A DNA stretch of 64,000 bases from NCBI GenBank assembly GCA_965279735.1, contig OZ257260.1, forward strand, positions 1,488,001 to 1,552,000, read 5' to 3'. Below the pieces are notes generated by a model. That model saw only the letters and a program-made list of their open reading frames with translations, did not search any database and was not told the DNA's origin. Both the position numbers and the translations under genes were made by a program. Positions 36,232 to 44,554 of the stretch are shown piece by piece; within the stretch, counting starts at the first letter, position 1; each line of letters begins with the position of its first letter. The stretch is from CAIUGU01 sp965279735 (GTDB lineage: Bacteria; Pseudomonadota; Gammaproteobacteria; Steroidobacterales; Steroidobacteraceae).

Positions 36232-38286
36232 ATGCCCGCACCGCGCCGCCTGTTCGTCACGACCGCCCTGCCGTATGCCAATGCGCCGCTGCATATCGGC
36301 CACATCATGGAATACATCCAGGCAGACGTCTGGGTGCGTTTCCAGCGCCTGCAGGGGAACGAAGTGCACTTCGTCTGCGCGGACGATGCCCACGGCGCGC
36401 CGATCATGCTCAAGGCCGAAAGCGAAGGCATCACGCCCCAGCAACTGGTGGCGCGTATCGCCGTGGACCGTCCGCAGTATCTCAAGGGCTTCCACATCAG
36501 CTTCGACCACTGGCATTCGACGGACAGCCCGGAGAACGTCGAGCTGTCGCAGGACATCTACCGCCGGCTGAAGAAAGCGGACCTGATCTATGCGAAGCCC
36601 GTCGAGCAGTTCTTCGATCCCGTCAAGAACATGTTCCTCGCGGATCGCTACATCAAGGGCGAATGCCCGAAGTGCCACGCGAAGGACCAGTACGGCGACG
36701 CCTGCGAAGTGTGCGGCTCGGTTTATTCGCCGACCGAGCTCATCAATCCCTACTCAAGTCTTTCCGGGGCGCAGCCTGTACTCAGGACTTCGGATCACTA
36801 CTTCTTCAAGCTCTCGGATCCGCGCTGTGTCGCCTTCCTCAAGGACTGGATCGATGGCTCCGGCCATCTCCAGCCGCAGGTCGCGAACAAGGCCCGCGAG
36901 TGGCTGGAAAGCAAGGGCGACAGACCCCTGGGCGACTGGGATATTTCCCGCGATGCGCCCTACTTCGGCATCCCGATTCCCGATGCGCCGGGCAAGTACT
37001 TCTACGTCTGGCTGGATGCGCCCGTCGGTTATCTCGCGAGCTTCCGCAAATACTGCGAGCAGAAGGGGATCGACTTCGAGGCGTTCCTGACAGATGCGCA
37101 GACCGAACAGATCCATTTCATCGGCAAGGACATCATCTACTTCCACACGCTGTTCTGGCCGGCGATGCTGAAGTTCGCAGGCCACCCCTACAAGGTGCCG
37201 GACAACATCCATGTGCATGGTTTCCTGACCGTGTCGGGCGAGAAGATGTCGAAGTCGCGCGGTACCGGCATCAGCCCGCTCAAGTATCTCGAGCTCGGCA
37301 TGAATCCGGAATGGCTGCGCTACTACATCGCGGCCAAGCTGAATGCCGGAGTAGAAGATCTCGACTTCAACCCGGATGATTTCGTCGCACGCGTCAACAG
37401 CGATCTCGTGGGCAAGCTGGTGAACATCGCCAGCCGCTCCGCGGGTTTCATCAGCCGCAGCTTCGCCGGACAACTGGCGAAACAGCTGCCTGAACCTGCG
37501 TTGTACGAAGAGTTCGCCGCGGCGGGCAGTCGCATTGCGGGCCTGTATGAAACGCGTGACTTTGCAGCGGCCATCCGCGAGATCATGGCGCTCGCGGATC
37601 GCGCGAACCGTTACGTCGATGACAACAAGCCCTGGCTGCTGGCGAAGGACGCTGCCCGCCAGGGTGAAGTGCAGGCGGTCTGCACGCAGGCCCTGAACCT
37701 GTTTCGCGTCCTCGCGATCTATCTCAAGCCGGTACTGCCCGTGCTCGTGACCGAGGTCGAAGCGTTCTTTGGCTGCGAGCCTTTCCGCTGGAACGATGCG
37801 GCCACACCGTTGCTCGCCACTGCAATCAACGAATACAAACCGCTTGCCGTTCGGGTGGAAGGAAAAACGATGGCTGCACTCTTCGATGTTCCCGGTGAAA
37901 AAAAGGAAGCTGCTCCGGTAGCTGCGACCGCGGAACAGAAAACGCCTGCAGCGGAAATTGCGGAAATCACCGTTGATGATTTCGCGAAGATCGATCTGCG
38001 TATCGCCCGGATTGTCGCTGCCGAAGAGGTCGAGGGCGCTGACAAACTGCTGCAGCTCACTCTCGACATCGGGGACAGCCAGCGCAATGTGTTTGCCGGC
38101 ATCCGGTCGGCGTATGCCCCGGAGCAGCTCGTGAACCGGCTGACAGTGGTCGTCGCCAATCTCAAGCCGCGCAAGATGCGCTTCGGCACGTCCGAAGGCA
38201 TGGTGCTCGCGGCAGGCCCCGGCGGCAAAGACATCTTCATCCTGTCCCCCGACACCGGTGCCCTGCCGGGGATGAAAGTGAAATAG
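36232..38286 (+). CDS. metG: Methionine-tRNA ligase
   Basis: Class I synthetase, 684 aa. HIGH motif at residues 21-24 (NAPLHIGH), zinc-binding CPKCHAKDQYGDACEVCGS, KMSKS motif in GEKMSKSRGTG. A Lys/Ala-rich linker leads to a C-terminal EMAP/Trbp111-type tRNA-binding domain (DFAKIDLRIARIVAAEEV, FGTSEGMVLAA), giving the long dimeric E. coli-type form. Followed after 12 nt by the rnf genes. Confidence 0.97.
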   Translation: MPAPRRLFVTTALPYANAPLHIGHIMEYIQADVWVRFQRLQGNEVHFVCADDAHGAPIMLKAESEGITPQQLVARIAVDRPQYLKGFHISFDHWHSTDSPENVELSQDIYRRLKKADLIYAKPVEQFFDPVKNMFLADRYIKGECPKCHAKDQYGDACEVCGSVYSPTELINPYSSLSGAQPVLRTSDHYFFKLSDPRCVAFLKDWIDGSGHLQPQVANKAREWLESKGDRPLGDWDISRDAPYFGIPIPDAPGKYFYVWLDAPVGYLASFRKYCEQKGIDFEAFLTDAQTEQIHFIGKDIIYFHTLFWPAMLKFAGHPYKVPDNIHVHGFLTVSGEKMSKSRGTGISPLKYLELGMNPEWLRYYIAAKLNAGVEDLDFNPDDFVARVNSDLVGKLVNIASRSAGFISRSFAGQLAKQLPEPALYEEFAAAGSRIAGLYETRDFAAAIREIMALADRANRYVDDNKPWLLAKDAARQGEVQAVCTQALNLFRVLAIYLKPVLPVLVTEVEAFFGCEPFRWNDAATPLLATAINEYKPLAVRVEGKTMAALFDVPGEKKEAAPVAATAEQKTPAAEIAEITVDDFAKIDLRIARIVAAEEVEGADKLLQLTLDIGDSQRNVFAGIRSAYAPEQLVNRLTVVVANLKPRKMRFGTSEGMVLAAGPGGKDIFILSPDTGALPGMKVK

Positions 38287-38298
38287 CTTAAAACTGCT

Positions 38299-38856
38299 AT
38301 GCCCGACCTGCTGCTCATCGTGCTCGGGACAGTGCTCGTCAATCACTTCGTGTTGGGCGGGCTGGCTGGCATCGACTCCGCCAGATCCAGCGGAAAACCC
38401 TTCGCGGCAGCGACGGAGGTGGCCCTCTCGACGGGCATCGTCATGCTAATTACTGCAGCGGTCTCACTGGGTGCACAGCATTGGGTGCTCGCCCCCCTTG
38501 CAGCCGATCATTTGCGGCTCCTCGTCGTGGTTGCCGTCGCAAGCGCAGCGGCCTGGCTTCTGCCCCTTTGCTTTGCGCGCCTACCGGAGCGTCCGCAATT
38601 GATTGTGGCCAATGGCATCGTGCTGGTCCTCGGCCTGCAGAACGCGATTTCCGAACGGAGCCTGCTCGCCGGGGCTGCGATTTCGTTGAGCCTCGCGGTT
38701 GCCTTCGGCATTCTGCTGCTCGCATTCACGGAACTCCTGCAGCGCATGGAACAGGCCGACGTTCCGCAACCCTTTCGTGGCGCGCCCATCGCGTTCATCA
38801 CTGCCGGGCTGGCGGCGCTCGCGCTGCTGGGCCTGACCGGCTTGCTGCCGGGCTGA
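38299..38856 (+). CDS. rnfA: Divergent RnfA/RsxA membrane subunit lacking the Fe-S cysteines
   Basis: 185-aa protein with six hydrophobic spans. The family is clear from GTVLVNHFVL at the start and VADVP-like ADVPQPFRGAPIAFITAGLAALALLG at the end. RnfA normally helps bind an intramembrane [2Fe-2S] cluster with one Cys in GLCP and one in TTNC. Here these positions read GIDS (Asp 26) and VANG, so both ligands are missing. The only Cys, in LPLCFARL, is elsewhere. It starts the cluster rnfABCDGE-nth and overlaps nothing. Confidence 0.78.
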   Translation: MPDLLLIVLGTVLVNHFVLGGLAGIDSARSSGKPFAAATEVALSTGIVMLITAAVSLGAQHWVLAPLAADHLRLLVVVAVASAAAWLLPLCFARLPERPQLIVANGIVLVLGLQNAISERSLLAGAAISLSLAVAFGILLLAFTELLQRMEQADVPQPFRGAPIAFITAGLAALALLGLTGLLPG

Positions 38857-38857
38857 C

Positions 38858-39397
38858 ATGGGCGTGCTTCTTACAGTCGTCATTGCTGCAGGTCTGGCGC
38901 TGCTCGCCGTCGTGATCCTGGATCGCAAGCTGGCCAATGCGGATCGCAACGTAAGCCTCGCAGATCGCATCGACGCGCTGCTGCCGCAGACCCAATGTGG
39001 ACAATGCACGTACACCGGCTGCAGGCCTTACGCCGAGGCCATCGCCGCCGGCGATGCGGATTTCAATCAATGTCCTCCCGGCGGCAATACAACTGCCGCT
39101 CGACTCGCGACGCTCCTCGGCCGCGCACCCCGACAGGTCAATCACGCATTCGGGGATGTGAACGCTCCCGTGCTGGTCGCCTTCGTCGATGAAGAGCGTT
39201 GCATCGGCTGCGCGCTGTGCCTGCCCGCGTGTCCGGTCGATGCCATCGTCGGTGCCACTCGCCATACGCACACGGTGATCGCTCTTGACTGCACGGGCTG
39301 CAAGCTCTGTATTGCGCCCTGCCCTGTCGATTGCATTGAAATGCGAATCCCCGGGTTCGCACCGCTATTCACGGCACCCCAGGCAAGCGGCGTTTAG
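38858..39397 (+). CDS. rnfB: RnfB/RsxB ferredoxin-like subunit
   Basis: 179 aa. An N-terminal hydrophobic anchor (VVIAAGLALLAVVIL) is followed by a Cys-rich Fe-S domain (PQTQCGQCTYTGCRPYAEAI, then QCPPGG) and two [4Fe-4S] ferredoxin motifs (CIGCALCLPACPVD and CTGCKLCIAPCPVD). All cluster cysteines of these motifs are present, in contrast to RnfA and RnfE. It accepts electrons on the cytoplasmic side in Rnf complexes. Confidence 0.92.
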   Translation: MGVLLTVVIAAGLALLAVVILDRKLANADRNVSLADRIDALLPQTQCGQCTYTGCRPYAEAIAAGDADFNQCPPGGNTTAARLATLLGRAPRQVNHAFGDVNAPVLVAFVDEERCIGCALCLPACPVDAIVGATRHTHTVIALDCTGCKLCIAPCPVDCIEMRIPGFAPLFTAPQASGV

Positions 39398-39399
39398 GC

Positions 39400-40851
39400 A
39401 TGGCACGCGCTGTCCTGCACGCACATCAGGGTGGGCTCGTTCTGGCGGGCGCCAAGGAGCTGGCGAACACCCGTCCGCTGGGAGCCGCAAGCGTTCCCGA
39501 ACAACTTGTCGTGACCCTCGATCAGTATGGTGGCGACATCCTTGCACCCGTCGTCGCGGCAGGTGAACACGTGCTGCAGGGACAGGTGATCGCCCGACCG
39601 CAGGAAGACCGGGGAACTCCGCTGCACGCGCCGGTTTCCGGCCGGATCCTAGGGCTCGGGATGCACCCGGCGATCGGAACAGGCGGCGAAGTTCCGTCGA
39701 TCATGATCGACAATGATGGGCGCGAGGAACGAGACCCGACGTTGGCGGGAATTCCCGATTACACGCGGCTCGATCCAGAATCGCTCCGGCGGAAAATCGC
39801 AGAGGGGGGCATCGTGGGTCTCGGTGGCGCAGCGTTTCCTGCGCATCTCAAGCTTGCTGGCGGACAGGTATCCGAGCTGCTGCTCAACGGCGTGGAATGC
39901 GAACCGTTCATCAGTTGCGACGATGCGTTGATGCGCCACCGCGCGGGCGATATCGTACTGGGCGCACAGGTTCTCCTGCATGTTCTGCAAGCCAGTCATT
40001 GCACGATTGCGATCGAGGCTGACAAACCGGCTGCCATCGTGGCGATGCGCGCCGCGCTGGCTGCAGCAGCCGATGACCGCATCGAAACAGTCACCATTCC
40101 CGTGTTCTATCCAGCCGGAGGCGAACGTCAGCTCATCGCCACGCTGTACGGCAAGGAAGTTCCTGCGCAAGGATTGCCACGCGATGTCGGTGTCGTCTGC
40201 CAGAACGTTGGCACCGCCGCGGCCATCGCTTCGCTGGTGCGAACGGGTGAGCCGCTCATCAGTCGCATCGTGACGGTGACAGGACACGGCGCCCGACAGC
40301 CTCGCAACCTCGAAGGCAGATTGGGGACTGCGTTGTCCCACCTGGTCGCGGAATGCGGCGGCTATGCGGATGCAGTCCGGCTGATTGCCGGAGGATCGAT
40401 GATGGGCGTCGCCCTGCCTCATGACCGGTTCACGATTTCGAAGACGACCAATTGCATCATCGTTGCCACACCCGTCGATCTTGAAGTGCGGGGTCCGGAG
40501 GTCCCGTGCATCCGTTGCGGCGACTGCGCATCGGCATGCCCGGCCGGCCTGTTGCCCCAGGAACTGTATCGGTACATCCGCCTTGAGAACGACGCGGCGC
40601 TTTCGTCCCTGGGTCTCGGTGACTGCATCGAGTGCGGCTGCTGCGACTACGTATGCCCGAGCCAGATTCCGTTGACGATCACGTTCGCCGGTGCCAGGCA
40701 GCGGGCGCGCGACGAAGCCAGGCGAAACGAACGCAGTGATCTTGCGCGTCTACGCTTCCAGGCGCACAACCAGCGGATAGAGAGCGAACAGGTGGGGCGC
40801 CAGCGCAAACTCAAAGAGCGGCGTCCCGATGCCGGCAGGGACAACTCCTAG
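39400..40851 (+). CDS. rnfC: RnfC/RsxC subunit
   Basis: 483-aa peripheral cytoplasmic subunit, the NADH/FMN-type entry site in Rnf. It has VPEQLVVTLDQYGGD and HAPVSGRILGL (barrel-like domain), GLGGAAFPAHLKL and LLNGVECEPFISCDD (nucleotide-binding region), and two [4Fe-4S] motifs CIRCGDCASACPAGLLPQ and CIECGCCDYVCPSQIPL. It lacks the long repetitive C-terminus of E. coli RsxC. It follows rnfB after 2 nt and abuts rnfD. Confidence 0.92.
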   Translation: MARAVLHAHQGGLVLAGAKELANTRPLGAASVPEQLVVTLDQYGGDILAPVVAAGEHVLQGQVIARPQEDRGTPLHAPVSGRILGLGMHPAIGTGGEVPSIMIDNDGREERDPTLAGIPDYTRLDPESLRRKIAEGGIVGLGGAAFPAHLKLAGGQVSELLLNGVECEPFISCDDALMRHRAGDIVLGAQVLLHVLQASHCTIAIEADKPAAIVAMRAALAAAADDRIETVTIPVFYPAGGERQLIATLYGKEVPAQGLPRDVGVVCQNVGTAAAIASLVRTGEPLISRIVTVTGHGARQPRNLEGRLGTALSHLVAECGGYADAVRLIAGGSMMGVALPHDRFTISKTTNCIIVATPVDLEVRGPEVPCIRCGDCASACPAGLLPQELYRYIRLENDAALSSLGLGDCIECGCCDYVCPSQIPLTITFAGARQRARDEARRNERSDLARLRFQAHNQRIESEQVGRQRKLKERRPDAGRDNS

Positions 40852-41865
40852 ATGGATTTCCCGACCGCACCGGGACCTCACGTCATCCGCGCACGCAGCG
40901 TCCGCCGGATCATGGGCCTGGTGCTGTTGATGCTGATACCCGCAGTGATTGCCCACGTCGCGTACTTCGGTCCCGGACTTCCTGTACAGCTGCTGATCGC
41001 GACGCTCGCCGCGCTCGGTGCAGAAGCCTTCATGCTGGGATTGAGACGCCAGCCGCAGCTCCCCTTTCTGACAGACGGGAGCGCAGTCGTCACAGCCTTC
41101 CTTTTTGCCTTTGCGCTGCCGCCCCTTGCACCGTGGTGGCTGGCAGCGAGTGGAGCTGCGTTTGCGATTATCTTCGCCAAGCATCTGTTCGGCGGCCTCG
41201 GACGCAATGTCTTCAATCCGGCGATGGCGGGATATGCCGTCCTGCTCGTGTCGTTTCCCGCGCAGATGACGCACTGGCCAAGTTTGCATCTCGGCCTTGC
41301 AGATACGCTCACCACGATCCTGACAGGCTCACCTCCGGTTCGCTTGACGTGGGACGCCATTACTTCGGCAACGCCTCTCGATGTGGTCCGCACGGGACTG
41401 CGCATGGGACAAACCATGCAGGAGACGCGCGTGAATGCAGGCCTCGAGGACTTTGGCGGGCGCGGGCAGTGGATCATGCTTGCCATCCTCGCAGGCGGAA
41501 TCGGTTTGCTTGCATGCAGGATCGTCCGGTGGCAGATTCCGGTCGCGATGCTGCTGTCGATGGTGATGTTCGCGGGCATCCTCAATGCCGTGGACCCGGG
41601 AATGCATCCGGGTGTCCTGTTTCACCTGACGAGTGGCGCAACGCTGCTCGGTGCTTTTTTCATCGCGTGCGATCCGGTGACCGCGGCAACGAGCGATCGG
41701 GGCCGCCTCATCTTCGGCGCGGGCGCAGGCATCCTCACGATCGCCATCCGTACCTGGGGACACTATCCCGACGGGGTCGCCTTTGCGGTGCTGATCATGA
41801 ACCTGTTCGTGCCACTCATCGACCGCTATACGGTACCGCGCATCTATGGCCATGCACGCTCCTGA
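40852..41865 (+). CDS. rnfD: RnfD/RsxD membrane flavoprotein subunit
   Basis: 337 aa with about 8-10 hydrophobic spans. The FMN attachment motif is present as LTSGATLLGAFFIACDPVTA, with Thr in SGAT as the covalent flavin site, and the tail GHYPDGVAFAVLIMNLFVPLIDRYT is typical. The ATG follows the rnfC stop without a gap. Its 3' end overlaps rnfG. Confidence 0.92.
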   Translation: MDFPTAPGPHVIRARSVRRIMGLVLLMLIPAVIAHVAYFGPGLPVQLLIATLAALGAEAFMLGLRRQPQLPFLTDGSAVVTAFLFAFALPPLAPWWLAASGAAFAIIFAKHLFGGLGRNVFNPAMAGYAVLLVSFPAQMTHWPSLHLGLADTLTTILTGSPPVRLTWDAITSATPLDVVRTGLRMGQTMQETRVNAGLEDFGGRGQWIMLAILAGGIGLLACRIVRWQIPVAMLLSMVMFAGILNAVDPGMHPGVLFHLTSGATLLGAFFIACDPVTAATSDRGRLIFGAGAGILTIAIRTWGHYPDGVAFAVLIMNLFVPLIDRYTVPRIYGHARS

Positions 41866-42490
41866 AGCCGGTCACCGTCGCGGCCCGTGGCGTGGCAGGG
41901 TCGCGTTTGTCGTGCTTGTCGCATTCGTGGTGGCACTCCTCGGCGCCATCGCCGGCATGAATCGCGAACGCATCGCACGCAATACCCAAGCCTGGCTTGA
42001 GACACGCCTCGGCATGCTGCTGGGTTCGGTGAGCTACGACAACGATCTGCTGGCGGACACCACGACAGTCATCTCCGCGGACCAGCTCGGCACTTCTGCA
42101 CCGGTGACGGTGTACCGGGCACGGCGAAACGGCGAGCCCGTCGCTGCCGTATTGTTGCCCGTGGCGCCAGATGGTTATGGTGGGCCGCTGCGACTCATGG
42201 TTGCCATTGATCAAGCCGGCACGGTGCTCGGCGTACAGGTACTGGAACATCAGGAGACCGCTGGACTCGGTGATGCCTTCGCCACCGATGGCGGCACGTG
42301 GTTCGCCCGCTTTGCTGGCCGGTCGCTGGCGAACCCCCCTGCCCCCTGGGCAGTGCGGAAAGATGGCGGCGACTTCGACCAGTTTACGGGAGCGACCGTG
42401 ACGCCCAGGGCTATCGTGAAGGCCGTGCAGAGAACCCTTGAGTACTACCAGGCGAACCGGGAACCGATTTATGCCTCTCCCGCCCGCTGA
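41846..42490 (+). CDS. rnfG: RnfG/RsxG periplasmic flavoprotein subunit
   Basis: 214-aa protein with one N-terminal span (VAFVVLVAFVVALLGAIAG) and a periplasmic FMN-binding domain: PDGYGGPLRLMVAIDQAGTVLGV, EHQETAGLGD, and the covalent FMN motif QFTGATVTPRAIVKAV with Thr in TGATVT. It overlaps rnfD by 20 nt if the ATG at 41846 is used; the ATG at 41852 is an alternative. Confidence 0.9.
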   Translation: MAMHAPEAGHRRGPWRGRVAFVVLVAFVVALLGAIAGMNRERIARNTQAWLETRLGMLLGSVSYDNDLLADTTTVISADQLGTSAPVTVYRARRNGEPVAAVLLPVAPDGYGGPLRLMVAIDQAGTVLGVQVLEHQETAGLGDAFATDGGTWFARFAGRSLANPPAPWAVRKDGGDFDQFTGATVTPRAIVKAVQRTLEYYQANREPIYASPAR

Positions 42491-43025
42491 CGAGAATCGA
42501 AACCTGATCCTGTTGATGCTTGCGCTTTGCGCCGTGCTCGGCGCGAGCACTTCCACGATCACGGGGGCGGCGACCGGCGTGGTTTTACTGCTGATCATCA
42601 TCGTCTCTGCGTTGATCTTCATGTCGATCAGATCGTGGCTGCCCTCAGCCTTGCAAGCCGCTGCATTCGTCGTGATTTTCACAGGCTGCGTATCCGCAAT
42701 GGATCTGCTGCTGCGAGCCTGGTGGCCGGACCTGTATCGTGAGGTGGGCACGTTCCTGCCCCTCGCCGTCGCCGCGGGACCCCTGCTTGCAAGCGCGGAC
42801 ATGTTGTCTTCCGACCGGACGAAGACGGCGTCGCTTAAGGGAATATTCACGGCGGGGATAATCTGTGCAGGTGCTGCCGTTTTGCTGGGTGGACTGCGCG
42901 AGCTTGGTTCGGGTCACGGGGACAGCGGTTTTCCACTTGCGCTGTTGCCACCCGGGGCGCTGATCATCACGGGACTTCTGCTGGCAGCCTGGAATGCATT
43001 CGCAGGCAGGGCCCGACGTTCATGA
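42471..43025 (+). CDS. rnfE: Divergent RnfE/RsxE membrane subunit lacking one Fe-S cysteine
   Basis: 184 aa, shorter than the roughly 230 aa of E. coli RsxE, with six hydrophobic spans. It aligns with the family at LALCAVLGASTST (first Cys kept, residue 20), SWLPSALQAAAFVVIFTGCVSAMD, GTFLPLAVAAG and SGFPLALLPPGALIITGL. The second cluster cysteine, normally in VTNC, is replaced (VAAG). The start at 42471 overlaps the rnfG end; the stop overlaps the nth start (ATGA). Confidence 0.8.
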   Translation: MPLPPADENRNLILLMLALCAVLGASTSTITGAATGVVLLLIIIVSALIFMSIRSWLPSALQAAAFVVIFTGCVSAMDLLLRAWWPDLYREVGTFLPLAVAAGPLLASADMLSSDRTKTASLKGIFTAGIICAGAAVLLGGLRELGSGHGDSGFPLALLPPGALIITGLLLAAWNAFAGRARRS

Positions 43026-43729
43026 CGCCCCGCAAGCGCGAGCAGCTGTTCGCCCGATTGAAATCGGCGACGCCCGATCCGCGAACCGAATTGCAGTACG
43101 AATCGCCGTTCGAACTGCTCGTGTCCGTCATCCTGTCAGCCCAAGCCACCGACCGCAGCGTCAACCTCGCGACGCCCGCCCTGTTTGCGAAAGCTAATAC
43201 GCCGGCAGCGATCGCTGAACTCGGTGTGGCGGGCGTCGCGCCGTTCATCCGCACCATCGGCCTCTTCAATACCAAGGCGAAAAACATCGTCGCCACGAGC
43301 CGCATGCTGGCGGAAAATCATGGGGGAGAGGTGCCGCGGAATCGCGAAGCACTGGAAGCGTTGCCGGGAGTCGGACGCAAGACGGCGAATGTCGTTCTCA
43401 ATACGGCGTTCGGCGAACCCACCATCGCGGTTGATACGCATATCTTCCGGGTCGCCAATCGCACGGGGCTCGCACCGGGAAAGGATGTCGTTGCCGTCGA
43501 GAACGGATTGCTGACCAAGGTGCCCGAGGCCTACAAACAGGATGCCCACCACTGGCTGATCCTGCATGGGCGCTACGTGTGCAAGGCCCGCACGCCCGAA
43601 TGCTATCGGTGCATCATTGCCGATCTCTGCGAATACCCGCACAAGACGCTCGCGGCAGGAATGAAGCCGGACGCCACGCCCGCGAAACAGCGCAAGAAGT
43701 CAGCGAAGAAATCCTCGAAGCGGAACTGA
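43022..43729 (+). CDS. nth: Endonuclease III
   Basis: DNA glycosylase/AP lyase for oxidised pyrimidines. Helix-hairpin-helix LPGVGRKTANVVLNTAF with the catalytic Lys in GRKTA, catalytic Asp in VDTHIFRVANR, and the C-terminal [4Fe-4S] motif CKARTPECYRCIIADLC. A 20-residue basic Lys/Ser tail follows. 235 aa. rnf-nth linkage is classic for gammaproteobacteria. The ATG overlaps the rnfE stop. Confidence 0.96.
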   Translation: MTPRKREQLFARLKSATPDPRTELQYESPFELLVSVILSAQATDRSVNLATPALFAKANTPAAIAELGVAGVAPFIRTIGLFNTKAKNIVATSRMLAENHGGEVPRNREALEALPGVGRKTANVVLNTAFGEPTIAVDTHIFRVANRTGLAPGKDVVAVENGLLTKVPEAYKQDAHHWLILHGRYVCKARTPECYRCIIADLCEYPHKTLAAGMKPDATPAKQRKKSAKKSSKRN

Positions 43730-43807
43730 CTCGTAGTCCAAGATATTTCTCGCGCCGATCAACCTCCATTCCAATCTGCAAACGCATTCCGTACTCCGAG
43801 TTCCCCC

Positions 43808-44245
43808 ATGCCCATCTTCCAGCAACAGACACGCGCCGAACTCAGACAGATGTATGTCGATGCGTGGCGCAAACGGCGCGAGAAGCTTCCGTCAGAACCG
43901 CTTGAGGCCCAGATCGCCGACGTGGTCGAGCTGCATCCCGAGTATCACGCGAGCCTGGAAGACATGGAGCAAATCGCGGATCGCGACTATGTTCCCGAAG
44001 GCGGCGAATCCAATCCGTTCCTGCATATGGGCCTGCATCTGGCGGTGCGCGACCAGATCGCGACGGACCGACCTGCCGGAGTGCGCTCGGCGTTCGAAAA
44101 ACTCGCCGCTCGCACAGGCTCCACTCACGATGCCGAGCATGTCCTGATCGAACTGCTCGCGGAGGCGTTGTGGAATGCGCAGCGTCTTGGACAACCGCCC
44201 GACGAGCGCGCCTATCTCGAACGCATCCACGAACGGACTCGTTGA
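43808..44245 (+). CDS. DUF1841 family protein
   Basis: 145-aa soluble protein matching DUF1841: QQQTRAELRQMYVDAWRKRRE at the start, then VVELHPEYHASLED, GESNPFLHMGLHLAVRDQI and LIELLAEALWNAQR. Two conserved His stretches (HPEYH and HMGLH) could bind metal, but this is unproven. It follows nth by 78 nt, an order seen in related gammaproteobacteria. Confidence 0.86.
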   Translation: MPIFQQQTRAELRQMYVDAWRKRREKLPSEPLEAQIADVVELHPEYHASLEDMEQIADRDYVPEGGESNPFLHMGLHLAVRDQIATDRPAGVRSAFEKLAARTGSTHDAEHVLIELLAEALWNAQRLGQPPDERAYLERIHERTR

Positions 44246-44307
44246 CCTCCACGAATTGTAGAAATTTTCCCATTTGGCAAATCTTGCAACGCCACCCGTA
44301 CCGCTTG

Positions 44308-44321
44308 TTGCATTTTCGCAA
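44308..44321. promoter_or_regulatory. TTGC-N6-GCAA inverted repeat, copy 1
   Basis: TTGCATTTTCGCAA, an inverted repeat of TTGC/GCAA, 247 nt before the OmpA start. It is matched by copy 2 with only two spacer changes, which suggests a regulator site. Confidence 0.3.
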
Positions 44322-44394
44322 AGAAGATTTGCCTTAATCCCCCGTAAATCCTCACAAGTCAGGAAGGCTCGCTTCTTGCAACTAACCACTGTCG

Positions 44395-44408
44395 TTGCAT
44401 TCCCGCAA
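44395..44408. promoter_or_regulatory. TTGC-N6-GCAA inverted repeat, copy 2
   Basis: TTGCATTCCCGCAA, the second copy, 87 bp after the first and 160 nt before the OmpA start. Confidence 0.3.
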
Positions 44409-44554
44409 CGAACACGTAACGGCTGAGCCTAGCAACAACGTGCCCACCCTCGCATTCTCCTAAAGGCCAATGTTGTCGCCCTCACGAAGGGCAGATCATT
44501 GGTCATCGTTCTGAGGATGCGAACGAGCTGTAAAACGTCTTGAGGAGATCCGCT

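Larger units (their letters stand above)
44246..44554. other. 309-bp AT-richer region upstream of the OmpA gene
   Basis: No gene seen. It holds two copies of TTGC-N6-GCAA (44308-44321 and 44395-44408) and two more TTGCAAC words (from 44284 and 44376), so the TTGC motif recurs four times in about 125 bases. The last 15 bases carry the ompA ribosome-binding site. Confidence 0.45.

Noticed and set aside
36754..38346. 530-codon minus-strand frame
   Set aside because: Antisense to metG, whose HIGH and KMSKS motifs are unambiguous.
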